Source: Mycolicibacterium chubuense (GTDB lineage Bacteria; Actinomycetota; Actinomycetes; Mycobacteriales; Mycobacteriaceae). Taken from it: a stretch of 44,078 nt of DNA. Below the pieces are notes generated by a model that had not been told where the DNA came from, made no database searches, and worked only from the letters and a program-made list of their open reading frames with translations. The DNA is taken from assembly GCF_001044255.1 (NCBI RefSeq), contig NZ_JYNX01000024.1, positions 1 through 44,078 of the forward strand. Reading direction: 5' to 3'. The translations under genes were made by a program, and so were the position numbers. The number at the start of each line of letters is the position of its first letter. Positions within the stretch are counted from its first letter, which is position 1. This document shows, one piece after another, positions 15,642 through 24,089 of this stretch.

Positions 15642-16861
15642 CCGTGCCCGCCGAGGCCGCCGAGGCCGCTCAGGTGCTGCGCACCACGACCGCGGTGCGG
15701 ACGCGCTCGGCGCTGCTGCTCGAGCGGGCCCGCGCGGGTGAGTCCCGCTGGTTCGCCGTCGACGACGACGCGTTGGCGGTCGCCGCCGACGACGTCGCCA
15801 CGCTCACCCGGACCCGGTTTCCTGATCTCGACATCCCGCTGCACAGCCGGTGGCGCCACTTCGAGGCCGGCGGCGTGGACCGCCGCGCCGACCTCGACGC
15901 CCTGCTCGACGGCGCCGACAGCCGCGAGCGTGTCCGCGCGATGATCGACCTCACCGTGATCAGCGTGCTGCTCGACGCCGGCGCCGGCGCCGACTGGGGT
16001 TTCGTCGAGGACGGCGTCCGGTACACCCGCTCGGAAGGTCTCGCGGTCGCCAGCTGGCACGCGTTCCTCGCCGGAACGTTCTCCAGCGACCCCGGACGGC
16101 CGCTGCAGGTCGACGCGGCGGCGCTGCGCACGCTGACCGTCGACCACCTCGCTGCGCAACTGCAGGTGAGCCCGGCCAATCCGCTCGTCGGTCTCGACGG
16201 GCGGGTCCACCTGCTGCGCCGGCTGGGCGATGCGCTGGCCGACCAGCCGGAGTTCTTCGGCGGGGCGGGCCGTCCCGGCGGCCTGTTCGACTCGTCGTCC
16301 GCCGCGTCGGGCGTCGTCGACGCGCACGACCTGCTGGCCGCGCTGCTGACATCAATGTCCCGAATCTGGCCGTCGCGCAACATGATCGGCGACGTGCCAC
16401 TGGGCGACTGCTGGCGCCACGACGCCGTCGACGGCCCGGGGCTGACGGCGGGCTGGCTGCCGTTCCACAAGCTGTCGCAGTGGCTAACCTACTCGCTGAT
16501 CGAACCCCTGCGCTGGGCCGGGGTGACGGTCACCGGGGTGGAGTCCCTCACCGGGCTGCCCGAGTACCGCAACGGCGGCCTGCTGCTCGACACCGGGGTG
16601 CTGCGGCTGCGCGATCCCGCCGACGCCGAGCGCGCGTGGACCCCGGCCGACGAACCCGTCGTCGAGTGGCGTGGGCTGACGGTGGCCCTGCTCGACGAGC
16701 TGGCGCCGCTCGTGCGTGCCCGGCTCGGCGCCGACGCGGCGCAGCTGCCGCTGGCATGCGTCCTCGAAGGCGGCACCTGGGCGGCGGGCCGGGCCGTGGC
16801 CCAACAGTTACGCGGCGGGCTGCCGCCGCTGTCGATCACCAGTGACGGGACGGTGTTCTAG
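15638..16861 (+). CDS. URC4/Urg3 family (DUF1688) protein, uracil catabolism
   Basis: 407 aa, normal for DUF1688. Conserved blocks are SVLLDAGAGADWGF (about residues 107-120), RSEGLAVASWHAFLAGTFS, NPLVGLDGRVHLLRRLGDAL (about 181-200), GDCWRHD, PFHKLSQWLTYSLIEPLRWAG and GLPEYRNGGLLLDTGVL. This family is known only from the URC pathway, where it is essential for uracil breakdown, but its reaction is not settled. The ATGA overlap with the URC1-like gene and direct abutment with upp (TAG then ATG) show one transcription unit. No membrane segment or signal is present. Confidence 0.9.
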   Translation: MTVPAEAAEAAQVLRTTTAVRTRSALLLERARAGESRWFAVDDDALAVAADDVATLTRTRFPDLDIPLHSRWRHFEAGGVDRRADLDALLDGADSRERVRAMIDLTVISVLLDAGAGADWGFVEDGVRYTRSEGLAVASWHAFLAGTFSSDPGRPLQVDAAALRTLTVDHLAAQLQVSPANPLVGLDGRVHLLRRLGDALADQPEFFGGAGRPGGLFDSSSAASGVVDAHDLLAALLTSMSRIWPSRNMIGDVPLGDCWRHDAVDGPGLTAGWLPFHKLSQWLTYSLIEPLRWAGVTVTGVESLTGLPEYRNGGLLLDTGVLRLRDPADAERAWTPADEPVVEWRGLTVALLDELAPLVRARLGADAAQLPLACVLEGGTWAAGRAVAQQLRGGLPPLSITSDGTVF

Positions 16862-17503
16862 ATGACTTCGAGAGTTTCCGGAGTGCACCTGGTCGACCAC
16901 CCGCTGGTCCAGCACAAGATCACGCTGATGCGGCGGAAGGACGCCTCCACCAACACCTTCCGCCGACTGGTGCACGAGGTGTCGGCGCTGATGGCCTACG
17001 AGGTGCTGCGTGACATCGGCATGCACGAGGTCCCGGTCGACACACCGATGGAGTCGACCACCGGCAACGTGATCGACGGCAAGAAGCTGGTGTTCGTCTC
17101 GGTGCTGCGCGCGGGCACCGGGATCCTCGACGGCATGCTCGACGTCGTGCCGTCCGCCCGGGTCGGCCACATCGGGCTCTACCGCGAACCGAAAACGCTT
17201 GTCACCGTGGAGTACTACTTCAAGATGCCCGGCGATCTGGCCGAGCGCGACGTGGTGGTGCTCGACCCGCTGCTGGCCACCGGTAACTCGGCTGTCGCCG
17301 CGGTGGAGCGGGTGCGCGAATGCAACCCCAAGTCGGTGAAGTTCGTCTGCCTGGTGACGTGCCCGGAAGGGATCGCGGCGATGACGCAGGCCCACCCCGA
17401 TGTGCCGATCTACACCGCGGCCGTCGACCGCCAACTCGACGGCAACGGCTACATCCTGCCCGGGCTCGGTGACGTCGGCGATCGCATCTTCGGCACCAAG
17501 TAG
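16862..17503 (+). CDS. upp: Uracil phosphoribosyltransferase
   Basis: 213 aa. The enzyme makes UMP from uracil and PRPP. Signatures are the N-terminal [14 protein letters not shown], the PRPP loop [14 protein letters not shown] (residues 131-144) and the uracil-binding end [17 protein letters not shown] (196-212). All are intact. The start codon follows the URC4 stop without a gap. In the URC pathway this enzyme (FUR1/URC6 in yeast) supplies the ribosylated substrate, so its place here points to catabolism as well as salvage. From sequence alone a housekeeping salvage role cannot be excluded if there is no second copy elsewhere. Confidence 0.97.
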   Translation: MTSRVSGVHLVDHPLVQHKITLMRRKDASTNTFRRLVHEVSALMAYEVLRDIGMHEVPVDTPMESTTGNVIDGKKLVFVSVLRAGTGILDGMLDVVPSARVGHIGLYREPKTLVTVEYYFKMPGDLAERDVVVLDPLLATGNSAVAAVERVRECNPKSVKFVCLVTCPEGIAAMTQAHPDVPIYTAAVDRQLDGNGYILPGLGDVGDRIFGTK

Positions 17504-17527
17504 CCTCGCCGAGGCCACCCCGGGATC

Positions 17528-17533
17528 TAGGCT
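17528..17533 (+). promoter_or_regulatory. -10 box TAGGCT, leaderless type
   Basis: TAGGCT ends seven bases before ATG17541, so aceA has its own promoter only 25 bases after upp. Confidence 0.65.
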
Positions 17534-17540
17534 TCGGGTC

Positions 17541-19829
17541 ATGGCCATCATCGAAGCCGACCTTCAGCCTGAGACGCCGTTCGAACGAGACGTCGCAGAG
17601 ACGCAACGCTATTTCGACAGCCCCCGCTTCGAGGGCATCATCCGCCTCTACACCGCGCGGCAGGTCGCCGAGCAGCGCGGCACGATCCCCGCCGACTACC
17701 CCGTCGCGCGGGAGGCGGCCACCGCGTTCTATCCGCACCTGCGGGAGCTGTACTCGCGCGGCAAGAGCATCACCACCTTCGGGCCGTACTCCCCCGGCCA
17801 GGCGGTGGTGATGAAGCGGATGGGCATCGAGGGCATCTACCTGGGCGGCTGGGCCACCTCGGCGAAGGGGTCGATCAGCGAGGACCCGGGACCCGACCTG
17901 GCGAGCTATCCGCTCAGCCAGGTGCCCGAGGAAGCCGCCGGCATCGTCCGGGCGCTGCTGACCGCCGATCGCAACCAGCAGTACCTGCGTCTGCAGATGA
18001 CCGAGGAGCAACGCGCGGCCACCCCCGCCTTCGACTACCGGCCGTTCATCATCGCCGACGCCGACACCGGCCACGGCGGCGATCCGCACGTCCGCAACCT
18101 GATCCGCCGCTTCGTCGAGAACGGCGTGCCGGGCTACCACATCGAGGACCAGCGTCCCGGCACCAAGAAGTGCGGCCACCAGGGCGGCAAGGTGCTGGTG
18201 CCCTCTGACGAGCAGATCAAGCGGCTCAACACCGCCCGATTCCAGCTCGACATCATGCGGGTTCCCGGCATCATCGTCGCCCGCACCGACGCCGAGGCGG
18301 CCAACCTGATCGACAGCCGCGCCGACGAGCGCGACCAGCCGTTCCTGCTCGGTGTGACCAACCTGAAGATCCCGTCGTACAAATCCTGCTTCCTGGCGAT
18401 GGTGCGGCGCTTCTACAACCAGGGTGTGACCGAACTGAACGGTCACCTGCTCTATGCGCTGCCCGACGGCGAGTACGCCACCGCCGAGGCGTGGCTGGAA
18501 CGCCAGGGCGTGCTGGCCCTGATCGACCAGACCGCCGCCGCCTGGCAGGACGGCGCCGAGCCGTCGCTCGACGCGGCGTTCGACACGGTCGAGTCCCGCT
18601 TCGTCGACGCCTGGCAGGACGACGCCGGGCTCGACACCTACGCCGGCGCCGTGGCCGATCTGCTCGAATTCCGGGAGCGCGAGGGCGAATCGACGACGAT
18701 GAGCGCCACGGAATGGCGCGCCTTCGCCGAACGCGCCCCGCTGTACAACGCGCGCGAGAAGGCCCAGGAGCTCGGCGCCGATGTGGCCTGGGACTGTGAG
18801 CGGGCCAAGACGCCCGAGGGTTACTACCAGGTGCGCGGCGGTATCCCGTACGCGATCGCGAAGTCGTTGGCGGCGGCCCCGTTCGCCGACATCCTGTGGA
18901 TGGAGACCAAGACCGCCGACCTCGCCGACGCCAAGCAGTTCGCCGACGCCATCCACGCGGTGTACCCGGACAAGATGCTCGCCTACAACCTCTCCCCGTC
19001 GTTCAATTGGGACACCACCGGGATGACCGACGAGGAGATGCGGGCGTTCCCCGAGGAGATCGGGAAGATGGGCTTCGTCTTCAACTTCATCACCTATGGC
19101 GGCCATCAGGTCGACGGCGTGGCGTCCGAGGAGTTCGCGACGTCGCTGCGGCAGGAGGGCATGCTGGCGCTGGCCCGCCTGCAGCGGAAGATGCGTCTGG
19201 TCGAATCCCCCTACCGCACACCGCAAACCCTCGTCGGTGGCCCGCGCAGCGACGCCGCGCTGGCCGCGTCGTCCGGTCGCACCGCGACGACGAAGTCGAT
19301 GGGCAAGGGCTCCACGCAGCACCAGCACCTGGTGCAGACCGAGGTGCCCAAGAAGCTGCTCGAGGAGTGGCTGGCGCTGTGGAGTGAGCACTACCAGCTG
19401 CCGGAGAAGCTACGCGTGCAGCTGCGGCCGCGGCGGGCCGGGTCGGACGTGCTGGACCTGCAGATCCTCGGCGACGGGGAAGAGCCGCTGGCCAACGTCG
19501 TCGTCGACCCGATCAAGGACCGGCACGGCCGCAGCATCCTGACCGTGCGCGACCAGAACACCTTCGCCGAGCAGTTGCGCCAGAAGCGACTGATGGACCT
19601 GATCCATCTGTGGCTGATCCACCGGTTCAAGGCCGAGATCGTCTACTACGTGACGCCGACGGAGGACAACATCTATCAGACCGAGAAGATGAAGTCGCAC
19701 GGCATCTTCAGCGACGTCTACCAGGAGGTCGGCGAGATCATCGTCGCCGATGTGAATCAGGCGCGCATCGACGAACTCCTCGCGCCCGACCAGAGGGCAC
19801 TGCTGCGGCTGATCAGCAAGCAGGACTGA
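17541..19829 (+). CDS. aceA: Isocitrate lyase, long ICL2 type
   Basis: 762 aa, the long mycobacterial isoform (ICL1 is about 430 aa). It cleaves isocitrate to glyoxylate and succinate in the glyoxylate shunt and also serves the methylcitrate cycle during growth on fatty acids or propionate-forming substrates. The catalytic cysteine is in KKCGHQGGK (Cys211), and [17 protein letters not shown] and [10 protein letters not shown] are the other active-site blocks. The C-terminal 150 residues (from about 610, [14 protein letters not shown]) form the extra ICL2 domain. The gene is intact, unlike the split copy in M. tuberculosis H37Rv. ATG17541 is supported by a TAGGCT box. Confidence 0.95.
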   Translation: MAIIEADLQPETPFERDVAETQRYFDSPRFEGIIRLYTARQVAEQRGTIPADYPVAREAATAFYPHLRELYSRGKSITTFGPYSPGQAVVMKRMGIEGIYLGGWATSAKGSISEDPGPDLASYPLSQVPEEAAGIVRALLTADRNQQYLRLQMTEEQRAATPAFDYRPFIIADADTGHGGDPHVRNLIRRFVENGVPGYHIEDQRPGTKKCGHQGGKVLVPSDEQIKRLNTARFQLDIMRVPGIIVARTDAEAANLIDSRADERDQPFLLGVTNLKIPSYKSCFLAMVRRFYNQGVTELNGHLLYALPDGEYATAEAWLERQGVLALIDQTAAAWQDGAEPSLDAAFDTVESRFVDAWQDDAGLDTYAGAVADLLEFREREGESTTMSATEWRAFAERAPLYNAREKAQELGADVAWDCERAKTPEGYYQVRGGIPYAIAKSLAAAPFADILWMETKTADLADAKQFADAIHAVYPDKMLAYNLSPSFNWDTTGMTDEEMRAFPEEIGKMGFVFNFITYGGHQVDGVASEEFATSLRQEGMLALARLQRKMRLVESPYRTPQTLVGGPRSDAALAASSGRTATTKSMGKGSTQHQHLVQTEVPKKLLEEWLALWSEHYQLPEKLRVQLRPRRAGSDVLDLQILGDGEEPLANVVVDPIKDRHGRSILTVRDQNTFAEQLRQKRLMDLIHLWLIHRFKAEIVYYVTPTEDNIYQTEKMKSHGIFSDVYQEVGEIIVADVNQARIDELLAPDQRALLRLISKQD

Positions 19830-20014
19830 GGACACCGCACCGCGGGATCCCGGTCGCGGCCGAGCGCGCCACCAACGGCGTTCTGCCACAACCGATCCCA
19901 CGGTGTGTATCTAGGGTCCATGAACCCCCCCCGCAACGATCGCGAGTGTGGGCCCTGTGCACGCTTTTTCTCCGTGAAGCGTGCACAGCCCCCACAGTCG
20001 GCGGGCGCGCAAAC
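19830..20014. other. Intergenic region with orphan -10 box and terminator
   Basis: No gene is supported. It holds a TAGGGT box (19912-19917), a run of eight C (19925-19932) and a strong hairpin (19955-19988). The box and hairpin together could define a small RNA of about 65-70 bases, or be coincidence. Confidence 0.4.
19955..19988. terminator. 12 bp perfect hairpin between convergent genes
   Basis: CTGTGCACGCTT (19955-19966) pairs with 19977-19988 around the loop TTTCTCCGTG. The T-run at 19965-19969 lies in the stem and loop and not after it. It can end aceA and the opposing MenC-like gene. Confidence 0.7.
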
Positions 20015-20791
20015 TCAGATCAGCGCGGCGGCGCGGCGGACCAGCGCGCGCCACTGCTGCACCGTCGGCTCGTCGGTGACGAGCAGGCGTTCCAGCCGCG
20101 CCGGGTCGGGTGCGGCCGGCATAGGCGCGGCCGGCAGGTACCCGTCGGCCGGGATCAGCGAGCGCGCCGGCGAGACGACGTCGCCGTCGCGCAGCCACTG
20201 CGGCACCGGACCGCACGCATAGCGGAGGTCTTGCAGCGCCGCGGCCAGCGCCACGTCGGCGGCCAGACCGATGCTCGTCGCCCCGCTGAACTCCACCAGC
20301 ACCGGCATCCCGAGTCGCTCCGCTCGGCGCATCGCGCGCCGCACGCCGCCGAGTTCGCCGCAGCGCAGCACCGCGACGTCGGCGCACTGCGGATCGGCGC
20401 CCAACAGATCGGCCTCCACGGCGATCGGCACGTCGACGCGGCGCCGCACCTCGGCCGCGTCGGCCGGGCGTCGGCAGACCAGACGCACCAGTTCTAGACC
20501 CTCGGCATCCCGGATCCGCGCCACGGTCCGGTCGACATCGTCGACCTCGATCACCGCACGGGCACGCCCGTCGCTCACCGACACCCGGCCCCGGACGGCG
20601 TCCGGCCAGCCGACCGTGCTCGGCTCCATCGCCGCCGTCAGCCAGCGGGCGGCCAGCGCGTCGTCGCAGTCCGGGGGCGGACTGAACTCGCCCCAGCCCT
20701 GCGGGCCGTCCACCAGCACGCCCACCCGCGGCCCGTCGGCGGTCGGGACCGCGAACACCGGTGCGTCGTCGAAATCGATGAGAGTTCTCAC
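20015..20791 (-). CDS. MenC-like enolase-superfamily protein lacking catalytic residues
   Basis: 258 aa against about 320 for o-succinylbenzoate synthase (MenC). The N-terminal GWGEFSPP block and the C-terminal half (VLRCGELGGVRRAMRRAERLG, TSIGLAADVALAAALQDLRYACG, LIPADG) align well with actinobacterial MenC. About 50 residues carrying the KxK lysines are missing. The first metal ligand region (DANG) reads VIEVDD, LEQP has become R103-L104-V105, ADES has become VEAD (125-128), and the VLK lysine is Arg143. The reading frame is intact over its whole length and has its own promoter box, so this is a pseudoenzyme candidate and not an obvious dead gene. No other menaquinone gene is nearby. Start codon is GTG20791. 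Confidence 0.75.
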   Translation of the reverse strand: MRTLIDFDDAPVFAVPTADGPRVGVLVDGPQGWGEFSPPPDCDDALAARWLTAAMEPSTVGWPDAVRGRVSVSDGRARAVIEVDDVDRTVARIRDAEGLELVRLVCRRPADAAEVRRRVDVPIAVEADLLGADPQCADVAVLRCGELGGVRRAMRRAERLGMPVLVEFSGATSIGLAADVALAAALQDLRYACGPVPQWLRDGDVVSPARSLIPADGYLPAAPMPAAPDPARLERLLVTDEPTVQQWRALVRRAAALI

Positions 20792-20800
20792 TGACCGACA

Positions 20801-20806
20801 AAGCTA
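20801..20806 (-). promoter_or_regulatory. -10 box TAGCTT, minus strand of a divergent pair
   Basis: On the minus strand TAGCTT ends nine bases before GTG20791, giving a leader of two or three bases at most. Confidence 0.5.
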
Positions 20807-20818
20807 GCCCGTGGCTAG
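20804..20818. promoter_or_regulatory. Dyad CTAGCC-cgt-GGCTAG joining two divergent -10 boxes
   Basis: The 36-base gap between start codons contains two back-to-back TAG boxes that form one inverted repeat. The two promoters must compete or be controlled together because a polymerase on one occludes the other. Confidence 0.5.
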
Positions 20819-20821
20819 TCT
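20816..20821 (+). promoter_or_regulatory. -10 box TAGTCT, leaderless type
   Basis: TAGTCT ends six bases before GTG20828 of the glutamine amidotransferase gene. Confidence 0.6.
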
Positions 20822-20827
20822 TGACCG

Positions 20828-21568
20828 GTGGCCGCCGCCCCGTTTCTGCTGCTGTCGATCCGCGGCGAGGACGACGCCGCCGACGACGAGTACCGGGCGG
20901 TGATGCGGTTCGGCGGGCTCGACGAGCACACGCTGCGACGGATCGGGCTGACCCACCGCGAGCTCGGCGCCATCGACCTGTCCCAGTGGTCGGGCATCAT
21001 CCTCGGCGGCGGGCCCTACACCGTCAGCGACGATCCGGCCGCGAAGTCACCCACCCAGCGGCGGGTCGAGGCCGAGCTGGCCGACCTGCTCGACGCGGTC
21101 ATCGCGGCGGACTTCCCGTTCCTCGGCTGCTGCTACGGCATCGGCACGCTGGGTACGGCGGTGGGCGCCGTCATCGACCGCTCGCACAGCGAGCCCGTCG
21201 GGCCGGTGACCGTCGACCTGACCGACGAGGGTCGCGCCGACCCGTTGTTCGCCCCGCTGCCCGACACCTTCGACGCCTTCGGCGGCCACAAGGAGGCGGC
21301 GTCGGTGCTGCCCCCGCACGTCACGCGGCTCGCCACCTCGGCCGCCTGCCCGGTGCAGGCCTTCCGGGTGGGCGCGAACGTCTACGCCACCCAGTTCCAT
21401 CCCGAACTCGACGTCAAGGGGCTGTGCACCCGCATCGACGCCTACAAGAACCACGGGTACTTCGCCCCTGAGACCGCGCAGTCACTCAAAGACGCTGCGC
21501 GCCAACGCACGGTCATCCATCCGATGACGATTCTGCGCGGCTTCGTGGCCCGGTACGCGCGCCGTTAG
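20828..21568 (+). CDS. Class I glutamine amidotransferase
   Basis: 246 aa. A GATase1 domain that releases ammonia from glutamine: oxyanion strand GIILGGGPYTV (residues 56-66), nucleophile Cys102 in FLGCCYGIG and His191/Glu193 in FHPEL. It is related to stand-alone GMP-synthase-like amidotransferases. No synthetase partner is next to it, so the acceptor is unknown; such proteins can also be gamma-glutamyl hydrolases. The first 40 residues contain an acidic EDDAADDEY stretch. GTG start is set by the TAGTCT box. Its stop (TAG) overlaps the stop of the convergent Dabb gene by four bases. Confidence 0.9.
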   Translation: MAAAPFLLLSIRGEDDAADDEYRAVMRFGGLDEHTLRRIGLTHRELGAIDLSQWSGIILGGGPYTVSDDPAAKSPTQRRVEAELADLLDAVIAADFPFLGCCYGIGTLGTAVGAVIDRSHSEPVGPVTVDLTDEGRADPLFAPLPDTFDAFGGHKEAASVLPPHVTRLATSAACPVQAFRVGANVYATQFHPELDVKGLCTRIDAYKNHGYFAPETAQSLKDAARQRTVIHPMTILRGFVARYARR

Positions 21569-21858
21569 CCGGCGGGCACCTCGAACTGCGCCCGGGCGAT
21601 CTGGTCGACCATGGGCGCCAGCCGCGCCCGCAGCGCGTTGTGCTCGGCGTCGGCGTCGTAGCCGCGGTAGGCGTCGATGTCGGCGAAGTCGGCGACGATG
21701 ACGAAGTCCCAATTGCCTTCGCGCAGGCCCGCATCCGTGCCGACCGTGTAGTTCAGCGTGCCGGGGAGGTCGAGGCCGCGTAGACCCTCCTGGATCCGCG
21801 CCACCTCGGCGGCGTCGTGGCCGTCCTTGAGCTTCGCGAGCACCACGTTGCGAATCAT
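21565..21858 (-). CDS. Dabb (stress-responsive A/B barrel) family protein
   Basis: 97 aa, one ferredoxin-like alpha/beta barrel domain that forms dimers. Typical features are the first strand MIRNVVLAKLKDG, GLRGLDLPGTLNYTVGTDAGLREGNWDFVIVADFADIDAYRGYDADAEH in outline, and the end PMVDQIARAQFEV. Related proteins act as small cyclases or monooxygenases or simply as stress proteins; no function can be fixed here. A TAGGGT box six bases before the ATG makes it leaderless. Confidence 0.87.
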   Translation of the reverse strand: MIRNVVLAKLKDGHDAAEVARIQEGLRGLDLPGTLNYTVGTDAGLREGNWDFVIVADFADIDAYRGYDADAEHNALRARLAPMVDQIARAQFEVPAG

Positions 21859-21864
21859 CAGCGC

Positions 21865-21870
21865 ACCCTA
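21865..21870 (-). promoter_or_regulatory. -10 box TAGGGT, leaderless type
   Basis: On the minus strand TAGGGT ends six bases before the ATG at 21858. Confidence 0.65.
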
Positions 21871-21877
21871 ACAGCCA

Positions 21878-22567
21878 TCAGTACGGGGCGAGCTGGGTGC
21901 CGATCAGCGGCGCGATCTTCTCGGCCATGTAGGTGTGGCCGGCGTCGGTCGGATGCACGCCGTCCTGGCCGATCAGTTCCGGCCGGCCGACGAACCACCG
22001 CGCGGCGATCGGGTCGACGAACGTCGCCCCGGCCAACTGGGCCTGGTAGCTGAGCACGTCACGGATGCGCAGCACCTCCGGTGGCGGATCGGCCGTCGGC
22101 CACGGCGGTCCGATCACCAGCATCTTCGCCGAGCGGGCGATCTGGCGGGCCAGGCTCAGCGTGCCGTACATCGCGATCGACAACCGCGTCGGCTCGACCT
22201 TCATGTCGTTGCGGGAGCCGAAGAACACCACCAGCGCGTCGTTGGGTTTGACGGCCCGCACGGTCAGGTCCTCGAACACGCTGCCCCGGTTACCGCGCGT
22301 GCAGTAGCCGGCGCCGCCCTCGGCGGCGACCGTCGGCGTGACGGCGATGCCGTGGTCGCTGAGCGCCTGCCACACCTGCGGCGCCCAGCCCTGCGGACCG
22401 TTGCCGCCCTGATCGCTGCCGGTCGTATACGAGTCGCCGATTACGGCGATCCGGTTGACGGCGTAGTCCAGAACACGAACTTCGCGGTGCGTCACCGCGG
22501 GGGCGGGCACGCTCAGAGCGCCGAAAAGCATGGCGGCAGAGAGCATCCACGTCAGCACACGACTCAC
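21878..22567 (-). CDS. Exported SGNH/GDSL hydrolase
   Basis: 229 aa. A signal peptide (residues 1-25) is followed by block I IAVIGDSYTTG (Ser about 47), the glycine of block II, the Asn of block III in FFGSRNDM, and block V DGVHPTDAGH with the Asp and His. The triad is complete. SGNH hydrolases outside the membrane remove or move acyl groups on sugars. It lies 62 bases after the acyltransferase-3 gene on the same strand, a frequent pairing in sugar O-acylation, but it has its own TAGGCT box. The target glycan is unknown. GTG start. Confidence 0.88.
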   Translation of the reverse strand: MSRVLTWMLSAAMLFGALSVPAPAVTHREVRVLDYAVNRIAVIGDSYTTGSDQGGNGPQGWAPQVWQALSDHGIAVTPTVAAEGGAGYCTRGNRGSVFEDLTVRAVKPNDALVVFFGSRNDMKVEPTRLSIAMYGTLSLARQIARSAKMLVIGPPWPTADPPPEVLRIRDVLSYQAQLAGATFVDPIAARWFVGRPELIGQDGVHPTDAGHTYMAEKIAPLIGTQLAPY

Positions 22568-22573
22568 TGGACC

Positions 22574-22579
22574 AGCCTA
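22574..22579 (-). promoter_or_regulatory. -10 box TAGGCT, leaderless type
   Basis: On the minus strand TAGGCT ends six bases before GTG22567. Confidence 0.6.
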
Positions 22580-22629
22580 GGGGTGCGCGCGCGCCGACCC
22601 GACGCCGACTCGCCGCGGTTCACGAACAG

Positions 22630-23844
22630 TTATCCCGCCCGTGCGGTGACCGGGTGCAATCGGCCCTGCGGCGGCTCGGACGGGCGGGCGACGCGCGGCG
22701 TGGACGGCTCGATCATCTTCCGCATCCAGCGGCGCGCGGGCTCTTCGACGACGTGGTAGAGCAGCGCAGCCAGCACACCGGCGAACAGCACGAGACCGAG
22801 CACTGCGAACTTCGCCGACCAGCTGGGCGTCAGCGTGATCCCGAACTGCTGGATCGCCCAGTTCCACGCGGTGTGCACGATCTCGTGGACCATGTACAGC
22901 CCGAACGAGATGTGGCCCAGGTACACCATCACCGGGGTCGACAGCAGCGCGGGCAGTGAGCCCGCCCCGATCGACAGCGCGATGACCAGCGGCACGAACA
23001 GCACGTCGACCAGCCCGCCGGCGTCGAGCATGTCCTGGGGCGGGTACGCGTCGAGCAGGTACAGCCCACCGATGATGATGACGACGAGCGCGACGGACGC
23101 GAGTCCGGCGGCCTGCCGGCTGCGGTCGGACAGCTGCAGCCTGCGCACCGCGGCGCAGGCCAGCGCCCCGGCGGTGAACTGCATGACGATCCGCGGCAGC
23201 CAGCTCCACGGCGTGTAGAAGACGCCGTGGGCGAGCAGCAGCAGCGTCGGGGCCAGCGCGGCCGCGATCGCCAGCCAGATCAGCCCGCGCGCCCGCGTCA
23301 CCGCGGCGATCCGGAACACCACCAGCACCAGCCCGCCGAAGAGCAGGTAGGCCAGCCACTCCGCGCTGATCGACCAGGCCGGCCCGTCCCAGCTGGACCC
23401 GTCGAAGAACGGCTGGAACCACAGCTGGACGAGGAACACCTGCTTGATCCAGCTCAGGGCGTTCAGCGACCCGATGACGTCCGGAGGCAGCGGGAACCGG
23501 CCGACATAGAGGGTGAACACGGCGAACGCTGCGGCCAGATGCATCGTCACCAGATACACCGGCCACACCCGCGCCAGCCGCAGCCACAGGAACCGCAGCG
23601 TCGACCGCGTCGACCAGGACTCCCCCATCCGGTCCAGGTAGTTCCACGTCAGGACGAATCCGCTGAGGATGAAGAACAGGTCGACGCCCTGGGCGCCCGC
23701 GTTGAGCACCGGGGCCAGCGCGTCGCGGAACGCCGGAGACGCCTCGGCGAGCAGCGGACGGAAATGGAAGAGCACGACCCACACGGCGGCCACGATGCGC
23801 AGCCCCGACAGGGCCTTGATCTCACCGGTGCGCACACGACTCAT
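22630..23844 (-). CDS. Acyltransferase-3 family membrane protein
   Basis: 404 aa with about ten membrane segments. The family moves acyl groups from the cytoplasm to exported sugars or lipids. LSGLRIVAAVWVVLFHFRP carries the conserved Arg and His near residue 27, then GVDLFFILSGFVLTWNY, FLWLRLARVWPVYLV and PAWSISAEWLAYLLF, all typical. The C-terminal tail (from about 365) is cytoplasmic and basic. It is followed by an SGNH hydrolase, suggesting that both act on one envelope glycan or glycolipid. No -10 box of the leaderless type lies before the ATG; the short GAGACGAA is the only ribosome-binding candidate. Confidence 0.9.
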   Translation of the reverse strand: MSRVRTGEIKALSGLRIVAAVWVVLFHFRPLLAEASPAFRDALAPVLNAGAQGVDLFFILSGFVLTWNYLDRMGESWSTRSTLRFLWLRLARVWPVYLVTMHLAAAFAVFTLYVGRFPLPPDVIGSLNALSWIKQVFLVQLWFQPFFDGSSWDGPAWSISAEWLAYLLFGGLVLVVFRIAAVTRARGLIWLAIAAALAPTLLLLAHGVFYTPWSWLPRIVMQFTAGALACAAVRRLQLSDRSRQAAGLASVALVVIIIGGLYLLDAYPPQDMLDAGGLVDVLFVPLVIALSIGAGSLPALLSTPVMVYLGHISFGLYMVHEIVHTAWNWAIQQFGITLTPSWSAKFAVLGLVLFAGVLAALLYHVVEEPARRWMRKMIEPSTPRVARPSEPPQGRLHPVTARAG

Positions 23845-24089
23845 TTCGTCTCGAGAACAGAAGCAGTCGTCGACGACGTCGGCCGGAAGGGCGGTGGTGC
23901 TCGCCGCCTCCCCCCGACGGATACGCCGGCGACCGGTCGGAGGTTACCAGCGCGGGCTGGGAGAACGGGCGCCGCAACGCCGCCGCCGGGAGGATGTCCA
24001 CGGTCTCGATCGCCCCGGGTATCCTCGGGAAATTGTCAATCGAACATGCCAGCGCGCGCGGTGGGGCGCGACGGAAAGTGCCGGGGCGC
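23845..24089. other. Divergent promoter region before the signalling operon
   Basis: 245 bases without a supported gene between the acyltransferase and the receiver-phosphatase. It contains GGGTATCCT at 24017-24025, which could be a -10 element (TATCCT) for the plus-strand operon with a leader of about 55 bases. A SigF-type -35 (GTTT) at the right distance was not found. Confidence 0.4.

Noticed and set aside
17220-19391. A 723-residue open frame on the minus strand
   Set aside because: Antisense to upp and isocitrate lyase; no recognisable domain.
19905-20222. A plus-strand frame starting just after the TAGGGT box
   Set aside because: It runs through the terminator hairpin and into the MenC-like gene antisense; the composition is not protein-like. 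The box is kept as a possible small-RNA promoter.
24017-24022. GGGTAT as a SigF -10 element before the receiver-phosphatase gene
   Set aside because: No GTTT-type -35 element at the expected 15-17 base spacing, so a SigF promoter is not supported.
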